A stretch of DNA of 51,642 bases. Source: Desulfotignum sp. Lineage in GTDB: Bacteria; Desulfobacterota; Desulfobacteria; Desulfobacterales; Desulfobacteraceae. This document shows positions 26,323 to 35,306 of the stretch, one piece after another. The notes below the pieces were generated by a model. That model was given only the letters and a program-made list of their open reading frames with translations, made no database searches and was not told where the DNA came from. The DNA is taken from assembly GCA_011389575.1 (NCBI GenBank), contig JAABUB010000015.1, positions 1 to 51,642 of the forward strand, read 5' to 3'. The translations under genes and the position numbers were made by a program. Positions within the stretch are counted from its first letter, which is position 1. The number at the start of each line of letters is the position of its first letter.

Positions 26323-26822
26323 GCACCGTCGAACATAAAAAGGCAGGCGCAAAAAACATCTGCATTGCCGTGCTTTCCGTATCCACCACCCGGAAGCTGT
26401 CAGATGACAAAAGCGGGACCTGGATTAAAAAACAGGCAAAAAAAGAAGGGCACGAGGTGGTGATCCATCAGACCGTTACCGATGAAACCGGTGCCATCCA
26501 GGAATTGTTAACCCATGTAATCGACAAGATTTCCCCCCATGCGGTTATCATGACCGGCGGTACCGGCATCAGTCCCAAAGATGTGACCATAGAAGCGGTA
26601 CAGCCCTTTTTTGAAAAACACCTTACCGCATTCGGTCCCTTGTTTGCCCAGCTGTCTTTTGAGGAAATCGATTCTGCAGCCATCATGTCCCGGGCCACGG
26701 CCGGCATCATAAAAAATACGGTGGTGTTCTGCATCCCCGGCAGCATAAAGGCCTGCAAACTTGCCTGCAACGCCTTGATCTTCCCTGAACTCGGACATTT
26801 GCTCAAACACATAAAGGAATAA
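26319..26822 (+). CDS. moaB: MoaB/MogA-type molybdopterin adenylyltransferase
   Basis: The 167-residue protein has the MoCF-binding fold, with IMTGGTGISPKDVTIEAVQPF as the conserved substrate loop and FCIPGSIKACKLACNALI near the C-terminus. MoaB/MogA proteins adenylylate molybdopterin before metal insertion, or help tungsten insertion in some anaerobes. It overlaps pyrR by 4 bases. The nearby mobA, moaE, moaC and tupBC genes support a cofactor role. Confidence 0.88.
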   Translation: MSTVEHKKAGAKNICIAVLSVSTTRKLSDDKSGTWIKKQAKKEGHEVVIHQTVTDETGAIQELLTHVIDKISPHAVIMTGGTGISPKDVTIEAVQPFFEKHLTAFGPLFAQLSFEEIDSAAIMSRATAGIIKNTVVFCIPGSIKACKLACNALIFPELGHLLKHIKE

Positions 26823-26825
26823 AAA

Positions 26826-27230
26826 ATGACTGAACTTGCCCAATTTCTCGCAGACTGGAAGGACAACGATACCCGCATCAAACAGGCTTTTGAAGAATTG
26901 CTCACCCATGTGAAAGCCCTGGACAAGACCGAACTTGCATTTGTGGCCCGGCCCAGTGTGAGCTATTCTGTGCGGCCCCGGCACCGGGACCAGAAAAGCC
27001 GGTCTTTGTTTGCCATGGTGGATGTCATTGATGACAACCCGAAAGAAAGATGGCTGTCCATCTGTTTTTACGGTGACATGATCACAGACCCGGACGAGAC
27101 GGGCGACCTCATCCCCGGGGGCCTGCTGGGAGAAGACGGATACTGCTTTGATCTGGATGTATATGATGTTGATGAAATTGCATACCTGAAACAGCGCCTG
27201 ACCCAGGCACATGACAATGCACCGGAATAA
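26826..27230 (+). CDS. Conserved-looking protein of unknown function
   Basis: I do not recognise this 134-residue protein. It starts 3 bases after moaB with AAAGGA upstream, so it is translated with pyrR-moaB. It is acidic, with no membrane segment or signal, and has an aromatic central stretch (VSYSVRPRHRDQ, SICFYGDMITDPDETGDLIPGGLLGEDGYCFD). Codon use resembles its neighbours. It is convergent with ychF across a 48-base gap that contains a GC-rich inverted repeat. Confidence 0.75.
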   Translation: MTELAQFLADWKDNDTRIKQAFEELLTHVKALDKTELAFVARPSVSYSVRPRHRDQKSRSLFAMVDVIDDNPKERWLSICFYGDMITDPDETGDLIPGGLLGEDGYCFDLDVYDVDEIAYLKQRLTQAHDNAPE

Positions 27231-27278
27231 AACAGGTTCTTGGGGCCCCCTTTGTGAAAGGCCCAACCCAGAAAATGG

Positions 27279-28349
27279 TTACACCGAAAACCGGATATTT
27301 AAAATATCCCCGTCTCTGACAATATAGTCCTTGCCTTCCACATAGAATCTGCCGCTTTTTTTCAGAGCTGCTTCCGAGCCCAGTGCCATGAGATCTTCAT
27401 AGGAAAACACCTCTGCCCGGATAAATCCCCTTTCCAGATCTGAATGGATCACCCCGGCGGCCTTGGGTGCGGTGCTGCCCTGGCGTACCAGCCACTGTCG
27501 GACCTCATCTTTTCCAACAGTGAAAAAGGAGATCAGGTTCAAGGACTGCAGGCACAGGCGGGTGAGCTTCTCAAGTGCGGTTTCTGCAATGCCCAGATCC
27601 TCCAGAAACTCCTGTTTTTCCTCTTTTGTATCCAGCAGGGCAATCTCGGCCTCCACCTTGGCTGACATCATCATGGCTTCAATGGCCTGGCTGTCACAGC
27701 TGTCTTTGAATCCGGCCAGCAGATCCCGGCTGCCCAGATCCTCTTCCGCCACATTCACGGCGATTACCATTTTTTTCCTGGTGATGAACGGATAGCTGCG
27801 GATCATTTTTTCTTCGTCCCCGGTCAGCGCCATCAGCCGCAGAGGGGTTTCCTGCTCCAGATGGTCTTTGATTCTGACCATAAGTTCCAGCTCTTTTTGC
27901 CGGGTCTCATCCTTTATCTTTTTAACTTCCTCTTCCAGGCGCTGGATCCGTTTTTCCGCAAAAATCTGGTCATGCATGAGCAGTTCCGCATTCACCCCTT
28001 CAAAATCCCGGAATGGATTCACAGAACCTGAGACATGGTAAACGGCATCATCTTCAAAGGCCCGGATCACATGGCAGATGGCATCCATGTCTGCAATGTC
28101 CTTGAAAATATCTCCTTTGGATATGGTTTCCGCCTCCAGCTTGGGCAGCAGCACCAAATCCAGCCGGGCCTGTACCTGTTTTTTTGGTGCATACATGTCC
28201 ACCAGGGCATTGAACCGGGAATCCAGGATATCAGCAGCACCCGGGACTGGTTTGGCTGCCTTTGCCGGATCAGTAATCTCATTTCCCGTTAAAATCTGAA
28301 AAAGGGTTTTCTTGCCTGCCTGGGGCAGGCCGATGATGCCAACCTTCAT
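27279..28349 (-). CDS. ychF: YchF/Obg-like ATPase
   Basis: The 356-residue protein belongs to the Obg-related YchF/OLA1 group, which hydrolyses ATP rather than GTP. The P-loop is GLPQAGKKT near the start. The usual NKxD specificity motif is replaced by NVAE, as in this group. A coiled-coil insert lies at about 130-165, and the C-terminal TGS-like domain is ISFFTVGKDEVRQW...GKDYIVRDGDILNIRF. It is a single leftward gene 157 bases after yhbY's end side, separated from it by a palindromic repeat. Confidence 0.9.
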   Translation of the reverse strand: MKVGIIGLPQAGKKTLFQILTGNEITDPAKAAKPVPGAADILDSRFNALVDMYAPKKQVQARLDLVLLPKLEAETISKGDIFKDIADMDAICHVIRAFEDDAVYHVSGSVNPFRDFEGVNAELLMHDQIFAEKRIQRLEEEVKKIKDETRQKELELMVRIKDHLEQETPLRLMALTGDEEKMIRSYPFITRKKMVIAVNVAEEDLGSRDLLAGFKDSCDSQAIEAMMMSAKVEAEIALLDTKEEKQEFLEDLGIAETALEKLTRLCLQSLNLISFFTVGKDEVRQWLVRQGSTAPKAAGVIHSDLERGFIRAEVFSYEDLMALGSEAALKKSGRFYVEGKDYIVRDGDILNIRFSV

Positions 28350-28417
28350 GTGTAAATGTTTATCCTTGTTTTAATGTTACGCAATGATCAAGTTTTTGTA
28401 TATGCTTTCTGGAAAAC

Positions 28418-28472
28418 GGGGTCAGGCTCGCTGTAACGGCACAGATAATGCCATTACAGCAAGCCTGACCCC
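28418..28472. repeat. Family B palindrome, copy 1 (GGGGTCAGGC type)
   Basis: Arms 28418-28440 and 28450-28472 pair over 23 bases with two mismatches, around a 9-base loop. The outer sequence is GGGGTCAGGCT...AGCCTGACCCC, shared with the palindrome at 35307. It lies between ychF and yhbY, both leftward. A partial single-arm match, GGTCAGACCCC, is at 28857-28867. Confidence 0.8.
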
Positions 28473-28504
28473 TCACTCACAAGTCCATAAAAAAAACCGC
28501 TTTT

Positions 28505-28810
28505 TCAAGGCAGTTTAATATGGCGCTTTTCAGGATCTTTGTGCTGCCGGAAAAGTACAGCGACATGGCCGACCATACCTGCCGGACAGGTGCGGGTCTG
28601 GCGGACAATGTCATCTAAAAGGGTGGTTTTGGTTTCTTTGTCCTTGTGGTCCACAAATTTAATTTTAATCAGTTCCGCCGCATCCAGTGCTGTTTCAATT
28701 TCTTCCAGCAGCGCCGGAGTCACCCCTTTTCGGCCCACCAGGGCTCCGGGGTTCAAATGGTGGGCAAGCCCCCGCAGGTATTTGCGCTGGGCACCGGTTA
28801 ATTGCATCAC
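28505..28810 (-). CDS. yhbY: YhbY-type CRM-domain RNA-binding protein
   Basis: The 101-residue protein is a single CRM domain, which binds pre-50S ribosomal particles in E. coli. It has LTGAQRKYLRGLAHHLNPGALVGRKGVTPALLEEI at the N-terminus and a conserved GMVGHVAVLFR near the C-terminus. It is a single leftward gene. Its transcript continues into AAAAAGCGGTTTTTTTT, a weak terminator-like sequence right at its stop. Confidence 0.92.
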   Translation of the reverse strand: MMQLTGAQRKYLRGLAHHLNPGALVGRKGVTPALLEEIETALDAAELIKIKFVDHKDKETKTTLLDDIVRQTRTCPAGMVGHVAVLFRQHKDPEKRHIKLP

Positions 28811-28883
28811 GTGTTTTTCCTTACGTCTGAATTTTTAAAAATATCACTATACCACAGGTCAGACCCCATGAACAGATCAAGAT

Positions 28884-28904
28884 AAACCTGAAACCTGAAA
28901 CCTG
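28884..28904. repeat. 7-bp-period tandem repeat (AAACCTG x3)
   Basis: Three exact AAACCTG units lie in the 258-base divergent gap between yhbY and the HMA protein gene. The gap also holds the single-arm GGTCAGACCCC at 28857-28867 and an AAGAC/GTCTT hairpin near 29007-29022; no clear promoter was found. Confidence 0.75.
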
Positions 28905-29068
28905 GATAATTGACAAACAGGCAAATTCACTTATTTTTAGTCAAGTTTCACGGTACCAGTCTTTTACATAATTTTGCATGGGATTTAACCAAAAAAAACC
29001 CTGGAAGACAAAACAGTCTTTTGTGTAAAAATGTGTTTGAGAAAACTTTTTTTTAAGGAGAAAATATT

Positions 29069-29275
29069 ATGTCACAGGTCACCATAACCGTAAACAATAT
29101 GAGTTGCAGCCATTGCTCAGGCATGGTCAAAAAAACACTGGAAGACATTGCCGGGATTTCTGATGTTGTTGTAGATCTTTCCGGGAAAAAAGCCTCTTTT
29201 TCTGTTACCAAAGACAATTTGGTGGATCAGGCAGTGGCAGCAGTCACCCAGGCGGGATACCCGGCATCCAGATAA
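29069..29275 (+). CDS. Heavy-metal-associated (CopZ-like) metallochaperone
   Basis: The 68-residue protein is a single HMA domain: NMSCSHCSGMVKKTLEDI holds the CxxC metal site, and the ferredoxin-like beta-alpha-beta pattern is complete. AAGGAG 8 bases upstream fixes the start. Copper(I) is the usual ligand, but no copper ATPase or regulator is adjacent, so the metal is uncertain. It is convergent with the HD-GYP gene. Confidence 0.88.
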   Translation: MSQVTITVNNMSCSHCSGMVKKTLEDIAGISDVVVDLSGKKASFSVTKDNLVDQAVAAVTQAGYPASR

Positions 29276-29302
29276 GCTGCTGTCCGAAAGGTATGGACAA
29301 AA

Positions 29303-30532
29303 TCACAACAGCCCTGACAGATCAAAACTGTCTGAACTGTTGATGGTCAGGATGAACCGCTTTAAAAGCTCTTTGTTAAAACAATGGGACATACCCTGGT
29401 CCCGCAGGCGCATCCTGGCCTCCACCCTTTTTTGTGCTTCTTCTTCCAGCATTTCTTTTTCCCGGAGCCGCCTGAGCTTTGCATCATAATCATCCCGTAC
29501 AACAGTTGTCACCGGGACCCGTTGATTTTCTTTGGCCTCAGCTTCAAATTTCTGCAGTGTTTTCAGATACGGATTGTCTCCTGCCATGATCTTAAGGGCC
29601 TCAAACGGACTTTTGGCCGGTTTGTACGGCCGTCTGGACGTCAGGGCATCAAACACATCAATAATATGACAGGCCTGGGCCAGCACCGGAATCTGATCTT
29701 TGCCCAGTTCCCTGGGATAGCCGCTGCCGTCTTCGTTTTCATGGTGATATAAAATCATCTGCATAAAGGATCTGGGCAATTTTGTTTCAAACAGCAGGCT
29801 GGTTGAATAGGCTGTATGGGACTGTATGATGACATATTCCAGGTTATTGAGTTTTCCCGGCTTGTTGATTACGTTCTTTGGAATTTTTACCTTGCCGATA
29901 TCATGAAGGAACCCGGCCACTGCCGCCTGGATCATAAACTCTTTTAACGCGGATTTTGTGGAGACGGGAAAAAGATCCTGGTTGAAATTGATAAATGTTG
30001 CCATCAGCCATCCCACTTTGATGGAATGGGTGTGGGTTTCATAATCATGGCCCACCAGTTCGGCAATGCCCCCTAAAGACTCAATGCTGGAAATATAATC
30101 AATGGCCCGGGTAATCAGGTGCTGGATGTTTTCCACCATATGGCGGCATGCCTGATGAGAGGCAAAATTACTGTGAAAGGCTTCCTGGACAACCTCTGTG
30201 GACAGCCCGATCAGGGTATCTTTTTTTTTCTTAACGTCAATTTCATCATGTTTTAATATGAATTCCAGATTGTTCCTGACATATTCGGTGTATTTTGTAT
30301 GCTCCTTCTTATGGATATAAACAATATCCCAGGCACGCAGAAGATCCAGCAGCCGCTGCCTGGGAATGGAAGAAAAATCTTTTAGAAGACAGCGGAACCG
30401 ATATTTGTCGTCTTTTTTGGTATCATATCGCTCAAAAAGGGCAAAATCAGCAAGAGAATCCGGATTGATGGACAACGGATCAATGGGCACAAATGAACTC
30501 CCATCATCAATATATTCCGCAGCTGCATCCAT
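29303..30532 (-). CDS. HD-GYP domain phosphodiesterase
   Basis: The 409-residue protein has an N-terminal part of about 150 residues without a recognised domain, then an HD-GYP domain (about 160-345) with FLHDIGKVKIP, the YHHENEDGSGYPREL signature and DVFDALTSRRPYKPAKSP. All the metal ligands of a cyclic-di-GMP phosphodiesterase seem present. A charged coiled-coil (DDYDAKLRRLREKEMLEEEAQKR) follows. There is no membrane segment. A strong promoter-like sequence lies 82 bases upstream. Confidence 0.9.
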   Translation of the reverse strand: MDAAAEYIDDGSSFVPIDPLSINPDSLADFALFERYDTKKDDKYRFRCLLKDFSSIPRQRLLDLLRAWDIVYIHKKEHTKYTEYVRNNLEFILKHDEIDVKKKKDTLIGLSTEVVQEAFHSNFASHQACRHMVENIQHLITRAIDYISSIESLGGIAELVGHDYETHTHSIKVGWLMATFINFNQDLFPVSTKSALKEFMIQAAVAGFLHDIGKVKIPKNVINKPGKLNNLEYVIIQSHTAYSTSLLFETKLPRSFMQMILYHHENEDGSGYPRELGKDQIPVLAQACHIIDVFDALTSRRPYKPAKSPFEALKIMAGDNPYLKTLQKFEAEAKENQRVPVTTVVRDDYDAKLRRLREKEMLEEEAQKRVEARMRLRDQGMSHCFNKELLKRFILTINSSDSFDLSGLL

Positions 30533-30613
30533 GTCCTTACCCCTTTTTACCGATATCCCAAAAAAGCAATTTCCCTTTGCCCTGTTCCGGCAATACCCTT
30601 GTATATCAGTATG

Positions 30614-30642
30614 ATTGTATCAGGAACCTTGACCGGTGTAAA
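30614..30642 (-). promoter_or_regulatory. Promoter for the HD-GYP gene
   Basis: Read leftward there is TTTACA, 17 bases, then TACAAT, located in the 124-base gap between fadD and the HD-GYP start. It would give the phosphodiesterase its own transcript. Confidence 0.55.
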
Positions 30643-30656
30643 GACCTGGCATGCGA

Positions 30657-32465
30657 TCAGCGGTACATGCCCTCGATGACATCTGCAAACCTTTCATGGA
30701 CAATCTTGCGCTTGATTTTCATGGTAGGGGTGACCTCTCCGTCTTCTTCGTAAAGGCGTTTGGGCAGAAGAGTGAATTTGCGGATGTTTTCCACCCTGGC
30801 CAGGGTCTGGTTCACGGCTGTCACTTCTTTATCAATAAGATCAACTATTTCCGGGCTTCCGGTGAGGTCCCTGTAGGTGGAAAACTGAATTTTGCGGTCC
30901 TGGGCATACTTGGTCACATTGTCTTCATCAATCATGATCAGGCAGGTCAAAAACTTTCTGCGGTCCCCTATAACCACGGCATCATTGATGTAAACACTGG
31001 CCTTGAGCTTGTTTTCAATATACTGGGGGGTGATGTTTTTGCCGCCGGCCGTTACTATGATATCTTTTTTGCGGTCCGTTATTTTTAAAAACCCGTCTGC
31101 ATCCATTTTCCCCACATCACCGGTGAGCAGCCAGCCGTCTTTTATGGTTCGGGCGGTTGTATCCTCGCCCTTGTAATACCCTTTGAACACCCCGGGAGAT
31201 CGCACCAGGATTTCTCCGTCTTCTGCAATTTTAATGTCAGTGCCCGGCAGGGCAGGTCCCACAGTGCCGAATTTGACCCGGCCTTCCGGCGACAAGGTGG
31301 TAACCCCGGTGCCTTCTGTCTGGCCATACCCTTCAATCAGGTTCATGCCGATGGACTGGAAAAAGCGCAGCACCTCCTGGGAAATAGGCGCTGCTCCGGA
31401 ATAGGCCACCCGTATCCGCTCAAATCCCAGCCGTTCTCTGAGTTTTCGAAACACCGCAAAATCAGCCAGATAAAACAGGCATTGCAGATACAGCGGCACA
31501 GGTAAAAAGTGCATAACCTTATCCGCCCGGTGTTCTCCGATTTTCAGGGCTGCCATGAAAACTTTCCGCTTGAACCAGTCCGCATCCGCCATTTTGATCA
31601 TGACATTGGAATAATATTTTTCCCATATCCTGGGCACGGCATATCCCACAGTGGGGGATACCTCCATCATGTTGTGCATTACCGTGTCCGGTTTTTCCAC
31701 AAAATTGACCGTATAGGCATACCGGATCTGGATGAACACGGTGAACAAGCGTTCAAAAATGTGGCACAGGGGCAGAAACGACAATACCTGGTCTGTATCA
31801 TACACCGGGTTGGCTGCGGCCACGGCATCCGCCATCCAGGTGACATTGGCGTGGGACAGCATGGCCCCCTTTGGCGGCCCTGTGGTGCCTGAGGTGTAAA
31901 TGATCACGGCTGTGTCTTCTGTGGTCACCTGCTCGGCCCGTCCGGAAAACAGGCCGGGATTCTGTTTTTGCATCCGGGCCCCTTTTTCCAGAAAATCTTC
32001 AAAAGTGGTGACCATGGGATCGGAAAACCGGGTCAAACCCCGGGTATCCCAGATAATGACCTGCGTAAGCAGGGGTGTCTGGTCCCGAAAATTCAGCCAC
32101 TTGTCAAGTTGTTCCTCATTTTCCACAAACAAAAATTTTGCATCGCTGTGGGACACCACGTATGACACCTGCTGCCAGGCATTGGTGGCATAAATGCCCA
32201 CAGACACGCCCCCCACGCACTGTATCCCCAGATCCGCCATCACCCATTCCACTGCATTGTCACCGATGATGCAGGCGGCATCGCCTTTTTCCAGTCCCAT
32301 GGACACCAGGGCGCACCCGATTTTCTGCACCTGGTTATAAAACCGGTCAAAAGAAATATCATGCCACAACCCCAGTTTTTTGGTACGCAGTGCCACCTTT
32401 TCAGGATTGTTTTTCACGGTCCGGGAAAATACCCCGGGGACTGTATCAAGATTTTTCAGTTTCAT
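30657..32465 (-). CDS. fadD: Long-chain fatty acid / carboxylate-CoA ligase (AMP-forming)
   Basis: The 602-residue ANL-superfamily enzyme activates a carboxylic acid with ATP and CoA. The P-loop-like YTSGTTGPPKGAMLSH, GYGQTEGTGVTT, and the hinge/TGDVGKMDADGFLKITDRKKDIIVTAGGKNI are intact. The LC-FACS-type organisation (about 600 residues) fits long-chain acids, but aromatic or branched substrates are possible. The ATG at 32465 overlaps the livF stop (ATGA), so uptake by the Liv system and activation are coupled. Confidence 0.9.
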   Translation of the reverse strand: MKLKNLDTVPGVFSRTVKNNPEKVALRTKKLGLWHDISFDRFYNQVQKIGCALVSMGLEKGDAACIIGDNAVEWVMADLGIQCVGGVSVGIYATNAWQQVSYVVSHSDAKFLFVENEEQLDKWLNFRDQTPLLTQVIIWDTRGLTRFSDPMVTTFEDFLEKGARMQKQNPGLFSGRAEQVTTEDTAVIIYTSGTTGPPKGAMLSHANVTWMADAVAAANPVYDTDQVLSFLPLCHIFERLFTVFIQIRYAYTVNFVEKPDTVMHNMMEVSPTVGYAVPRIWEKYYSNVMIKMADADWFKRKVFMAALKIGEHRADKVMHFLPVPLYLQCLFYLADFAVFRKLRERLGFERIRVAYSGAAPISQEVLRFFQSIGMNLIEGYGQTEGTGVTTLSPEGRVKFGTVGPALPGTDIKIAEDGEILVRSPGVFKGYYKGEDTTARTIKDGWLLTGDVGKMDADGFLKITDRKKDIIVTAGGKNITPQYIENKLKASVYINDAVVIGDRRKFLTCLIMIDEDNVTKYAQDRKIQFSTYRDLTGSPEIVDLIDKEVTAVNQTLARVENIRKFTLLPKRLYEEDGEVTPTMKIKRKIVHERFADVIEGMYR

Positions 32466-33238
32466 CGCCATGCCTTTTTGCGCTTCCATCGCTGGAATCC
32501 TTTGGCAGATGTTTCTGATTTAACACCCAGGTAAAACTCCTGGACATCCTTGTCATTCAAAAGATCTTCAGACCTGCCCTTCATGACAAACCGCCCGTTT
32601 TCCAGAATCAGGCCGGTATGGGAAATGGCCAGGGCCATGCGGGCATTCTGCTCCACCAGCAAAATGGTGGTGCCTTTCTGGTTGATCTGGCGGATAATGG
32701 AAAAAATTTCCTTGACCAGGATGGGAGAAAGCCCCAGAGAGGGTTCGTCCAGAATCAAAAGCCGGGGTCTGAGCATCAATGCCCGGCCGATTGCCAGCAT
32801 CTGCTGTTCTCCGCCGGACAGAGTCCCGGCCCATTGGCGGGTCCGGTCGGCCAGCACCGGGAAATAGGCATATACCTGTTCCATATCCCTGCGGATGCCT
32901 GACCGGTCAGTGCAGGTATATGCCCCCATTGTCAAATGTTCCTCAACCGTGAGTTCCTCAAAAATTTCCCGTCCCTCAGGCACATAGGCAATACCCTGGC
33001 GCACAATCCTGTCCGTGTCCCATCCCTGGATGGGGATGCCGTCATATTCAATGGCGCCCTTGTCCGGCTGGTCCTCGATCAGACCCATGATGGTTTTAAG
33101 AACAGTGGATTTGCCGGCACCGTTGTTGCCTAAAATAGCGGTGATGCCACCCTCTTCCACGGAAAAAGACGCGCCCCGGATGGCATAGACCAACCCGTAA
33201 TAGGTCTCGATATTCTTAACCGACAGCAGATATGCCAT
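32462..33238 (-). CDS. livF: Liv-type ABC transporter ATP-binding protein LivF
   Basis: The 258-residue ATPase has GNNGAGKSTVLKTIMG, the signature LSGGEQQMLAIGRALM and LLILDEPSLGLSP, the LivF pattern. AGGAGG lies 6 bases upstream of the ATG. It overlaps livG by 23 bases and fadD by 4 bases. With LivG it would power import through LivH/LivM. Confidence 0.94.
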   Translation of the reverse strand: MAYLLSVKNIETYYGLVYAIRGASFSVEEGGITAILGNNGAGKSTVLKTIMGLIEDQPDKGAIEYDGIPIQGWDTDRIVRQGIAYVPEGREIFEELTVEEHLTMGAYTCTDRSGIRRDMEQVYAYFPVLADRTRQWAGTLSGGEQQMLAIGRALMLRPRLLILDEPSLGLSPILVKEIFSIIRQINQKGTTILLVEQNARMALAISHTGLILENGRFVMKGRSEDLLNDKDVQEFYLGVKSETSAKGFQRWKRKKAWR

Positions 33239-34019
33239 CCTGATCCTCCTCTCCGATATAGGCTTTGCGCACCTCCTTGTTCTGCTGCACCTCCCCCGGG
33301 GTTCCCAGGGTGACGCTTTTGCCGAAATTAATGGCCAGCACCCGGTCGGAAATATCCATTACCAGCTTCATATCATGTTCAATAAGCAAAATGGTGACCC
33401 CCAGATCATCCTGGATATCTTTTATCCAGAAAATCATGTCCTGTTTTTCCTCCTGGTTCATGCCGGCACAGGGTTCATCCAGCAACAGCAGATCCGGCTC
33501 CAGAGCCAGGGCACGGGCCAGTTCGATAAGCTTCTGGGTGCCGTAGGGCAGTGCCCCCACAGGTATATCCCTGACCTGTTGCAGTTCCAGAAAATCAATG
33601 ATCTGTTCCACTTTTTCTCTGTGCAGGATTTCTTCTTTTGCTGCAAAGGTGCTTTTGCCCCACATGCCCATGCCTCTGAAAAGTCCGGTTTTCATATGGA
33701 TATGACGTCCCAGCATGATATTTTCCATGGTGTTCATATGGGAAAACAATTCAATATTCTGGAAGGTTCTGGCAACACCCAGGCGGGCAATAGCATCCGG
33801 CTTTTTTTTCTCGACAGCTGTCTCTTTGAACCGGATGGATCCTTCATCCGGCTTGTACAGACCGGATATGCAGTTGAAAAGGGTGGTTTTTCCGGCGCCA
33901 TTGGGACCGATCACCGAAAAAATTTCTCCTTTTTCCATGGAAAAACTGATGTCCTGCAGGGCTTTGATGCCGCCAAACGAGATGGACAGGTTGGAAACGG
34001 TTAAAAATTCTGGTTTCAT
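33216..34019 (-). CDS. livG: Liv-type ABC transporter ATP-binding protein LivG
   Basis: The 267-residue ATPase has GPNGAGKTTLFNCISG and DLLLLDEPCAGMNQEEK, the LivG form. The signature LSGGQ is replaced by LPYGTQKLIELARAL, as usual in LivG proteins. The frame stays open 120 bases upstream, through a palindrome, but the ATG at 34019 begins the conserved part; the Shine-Dalgarno is weak. It follows livK by 65 bases. Confidence 0.92.
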   Translation of the reverse strand: MKPEFLTVSNLSISFGGIKALQDISFSMEKGEIFSVIGPNGAGKTTLFNCISGLYKPDEGSIRFKETAVEKKKPDAIARLGVARTFQNIELFSHMNTMENIMLGRHIHMKTGLFRGMGMWGKSTFAAKEEILHREKVEQIIDFLELQQVRDIPVGALPYGTQKLIELARALALEPDLLLLDEPCAGMNQEEKQDMIFWIKDIQDDLGVTILLIEHDMKLVMDISDRVLAINFGKSVTLGTPGEVQQNKEVRKAYIGEEDQDGISAVG

Positions 34020-34047
34020 AAAGGGGTTGACTCCAACGTCAGCGTGT

Positions 34048-34076
34048 ATTCCATGCCGGCACTGCCGGCATGGAAT
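34048..34076. repeat. Perfect 14-bp palindrome between livK and livG
   Basis: ATTCCATGCCGGCA and its exact complement are separated by one base. The hairpin would form just after the livK stop in the transcript, where it could slow 3' decay and raise the level of the binding protein relative to downstream genes. Confidence 0.75.
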
Positions 34077-34084
34077 GATAAGGA

Positions 34085-35275
34085 CTAATCCAGGGTTATC
34101 CAGTCGGTGAGCTTTTTGGCCTTGCCCCCGGCCAGGCACTGCACCAGAAAGGTCTGACGGGTGCCCTGGCGGCAGTACATATCATCAGGGTCAAAGGGCT
34201 TGAAATTCACTTCCGGTCCGATACCTTTGAATCCGGTCAATTTTTCCATCTCCGCCACAAATTTTTCCCGGGTCAGATCCGGGCCGGCGTTTTTCAAGGC
34301 CTCAACCATGGGCTCCACAAAAATAATACCGGCCGCATAAAACATGCCCCAGCGTTCATCTTTGGAAGCAAACTGATCAAACACCTCTTTTTTGTAATGG
34401 CGCATGCCCGGATGGTCTGAATCTGGAAGCTCCCCGAATGTGGCACAGATCACCCCTTCCCACAACCCTTTGGAAATATGGGTCATGAGAGGAAAATCAG
34501 AACAGGTGCTGGTGCTCATGAACTGGGGCGCAAAGTTCATGGCTTTGGCTGTTCCAACAATACGTACTGCATGGCTTACGGTGGTCCACAGCAGCACCAT
34601 GTCAGCATCTGCTTTTCGCAGTTTCATCACATGGGGCTTTACGTCAGAGTCACTTTTTTCCACCGGTACCTGGGCAACCACTTCCATGCCATGACTTTCC
34701 AGTTCCTCAACAGCCCCGCGCAGACCGTTTTTCCCGTATTCATCATTCAGATATGCCACAGCCACCCGTTTTTTGCCCATGGTTTCCACAGCATACCGGA
34801 CAAGGGCACGGGCTTCGTTATAATACAGCGGATAAACCCCGAACAGGTATTTTTCAGGCGGAGACACCCAGTGCAGAGACCCGGCCGCAGGACCCACCCA
34901 GGGAATTTTTCTTTCCATGAGATAATCTTTGACCGCCAGACCAGGTGAGGTGCCCACCCCTGAGGCCCAGCCAAAGATGCCGGTGCCTTCCTGGAGTTCC
35001 TTGACCCCGGCCTTGGTTTTTGCCGGATTATACCCGTCATCAAACATGTGGTATACGATCTTGCGGCCATGAATGCCGCCGGTGGCATTGATCCATTTAA
35101 AATAGTCTCCGGTCCCCCTGGCCACAGATCCCCAGGCAGCGGCCGGGCCGGTCTGGGGTCCCCACTGGCCGATATGAATCTCGGTGTCGGTCACCCCCTC
35201 TTCGCTCCAGGCCAATGACGTAAACATCAGCCAGCATAATATACACCCGAACAACACCATCAAACCCTTTTTCAT
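34085..35275 (-). CDS. livK: Liv-type ABC transporter substrate-binding protein
   Basis: The 396-residue periplasmic binding protein (type I fold, Peripla_BP_6 type) has a signal peptide ending near LAWS-EEG. The mature part begins ITEIHIGQWGP-like sequence typical of branched-chain amino acid or aromatic/carboxylate binding proteins (VTDTEIHIGQWGPQTGPAAAW). In this operon with fadD the ligand may be an organic acid rather than an amino acid. It is flanked by palindromes on both sides. Confidence 0.9.
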   Translation of the reverse strand: MKKGLMVLFGCILCWLMFTSLAWSEEGVTDTEIHIGQWGPQTGPAAAWGSVARGTGDYFKWINATGGIHGRKIVYHMFDDGYNPAKTKAGVKELQEGTGIFGWASGVGTSPGLAVKDYLMERKIPWVGPAAGSLHWVSPPEKYLFGVYPLYYNEARALVRYAVETMGKKRVAVAYLNDEYGKNGLRGAVEELESHGMEVVAQVPVEKSDSDVKPHVMKLRKADADMVLLWTTVSHAVRIVGTAKAMNFAPQFMSTSTCSDFPLMTHISKGLWEGVICATFGELPDSDHPGMRHYKKEVFDQFASKDERWGMFYAAGIIFVEPMVEALKNAGPDLTREKFVAEMEKLTGFKGIGPEVNFKPFDPDDMYCRQGTRQTFLVQCLAGGKAKKLTDWITLD

Positions 35276-35306
35276 GACTTCCTCCTTTTTTTGTCGTTTG
35301 CAGGTT

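Noticed and set aside
25615..26352. 245-codon minus-strand frame over pyrR
   Set aside because: Antisense to the clear PyrR gene, with no family resemblance in its translation.
26508..27266. 252-codon minus-strand frame over moaB and the unknown gene
   Set aside because: Antisense shadow; the plus-strand genes are linked by overlap and ribosome sites.
27231..27278. Bidirectional terminator between the unknown gene and ychF
   Set aside because: A GC-rich inverted repeat exists, but there is no T-run on either strand.
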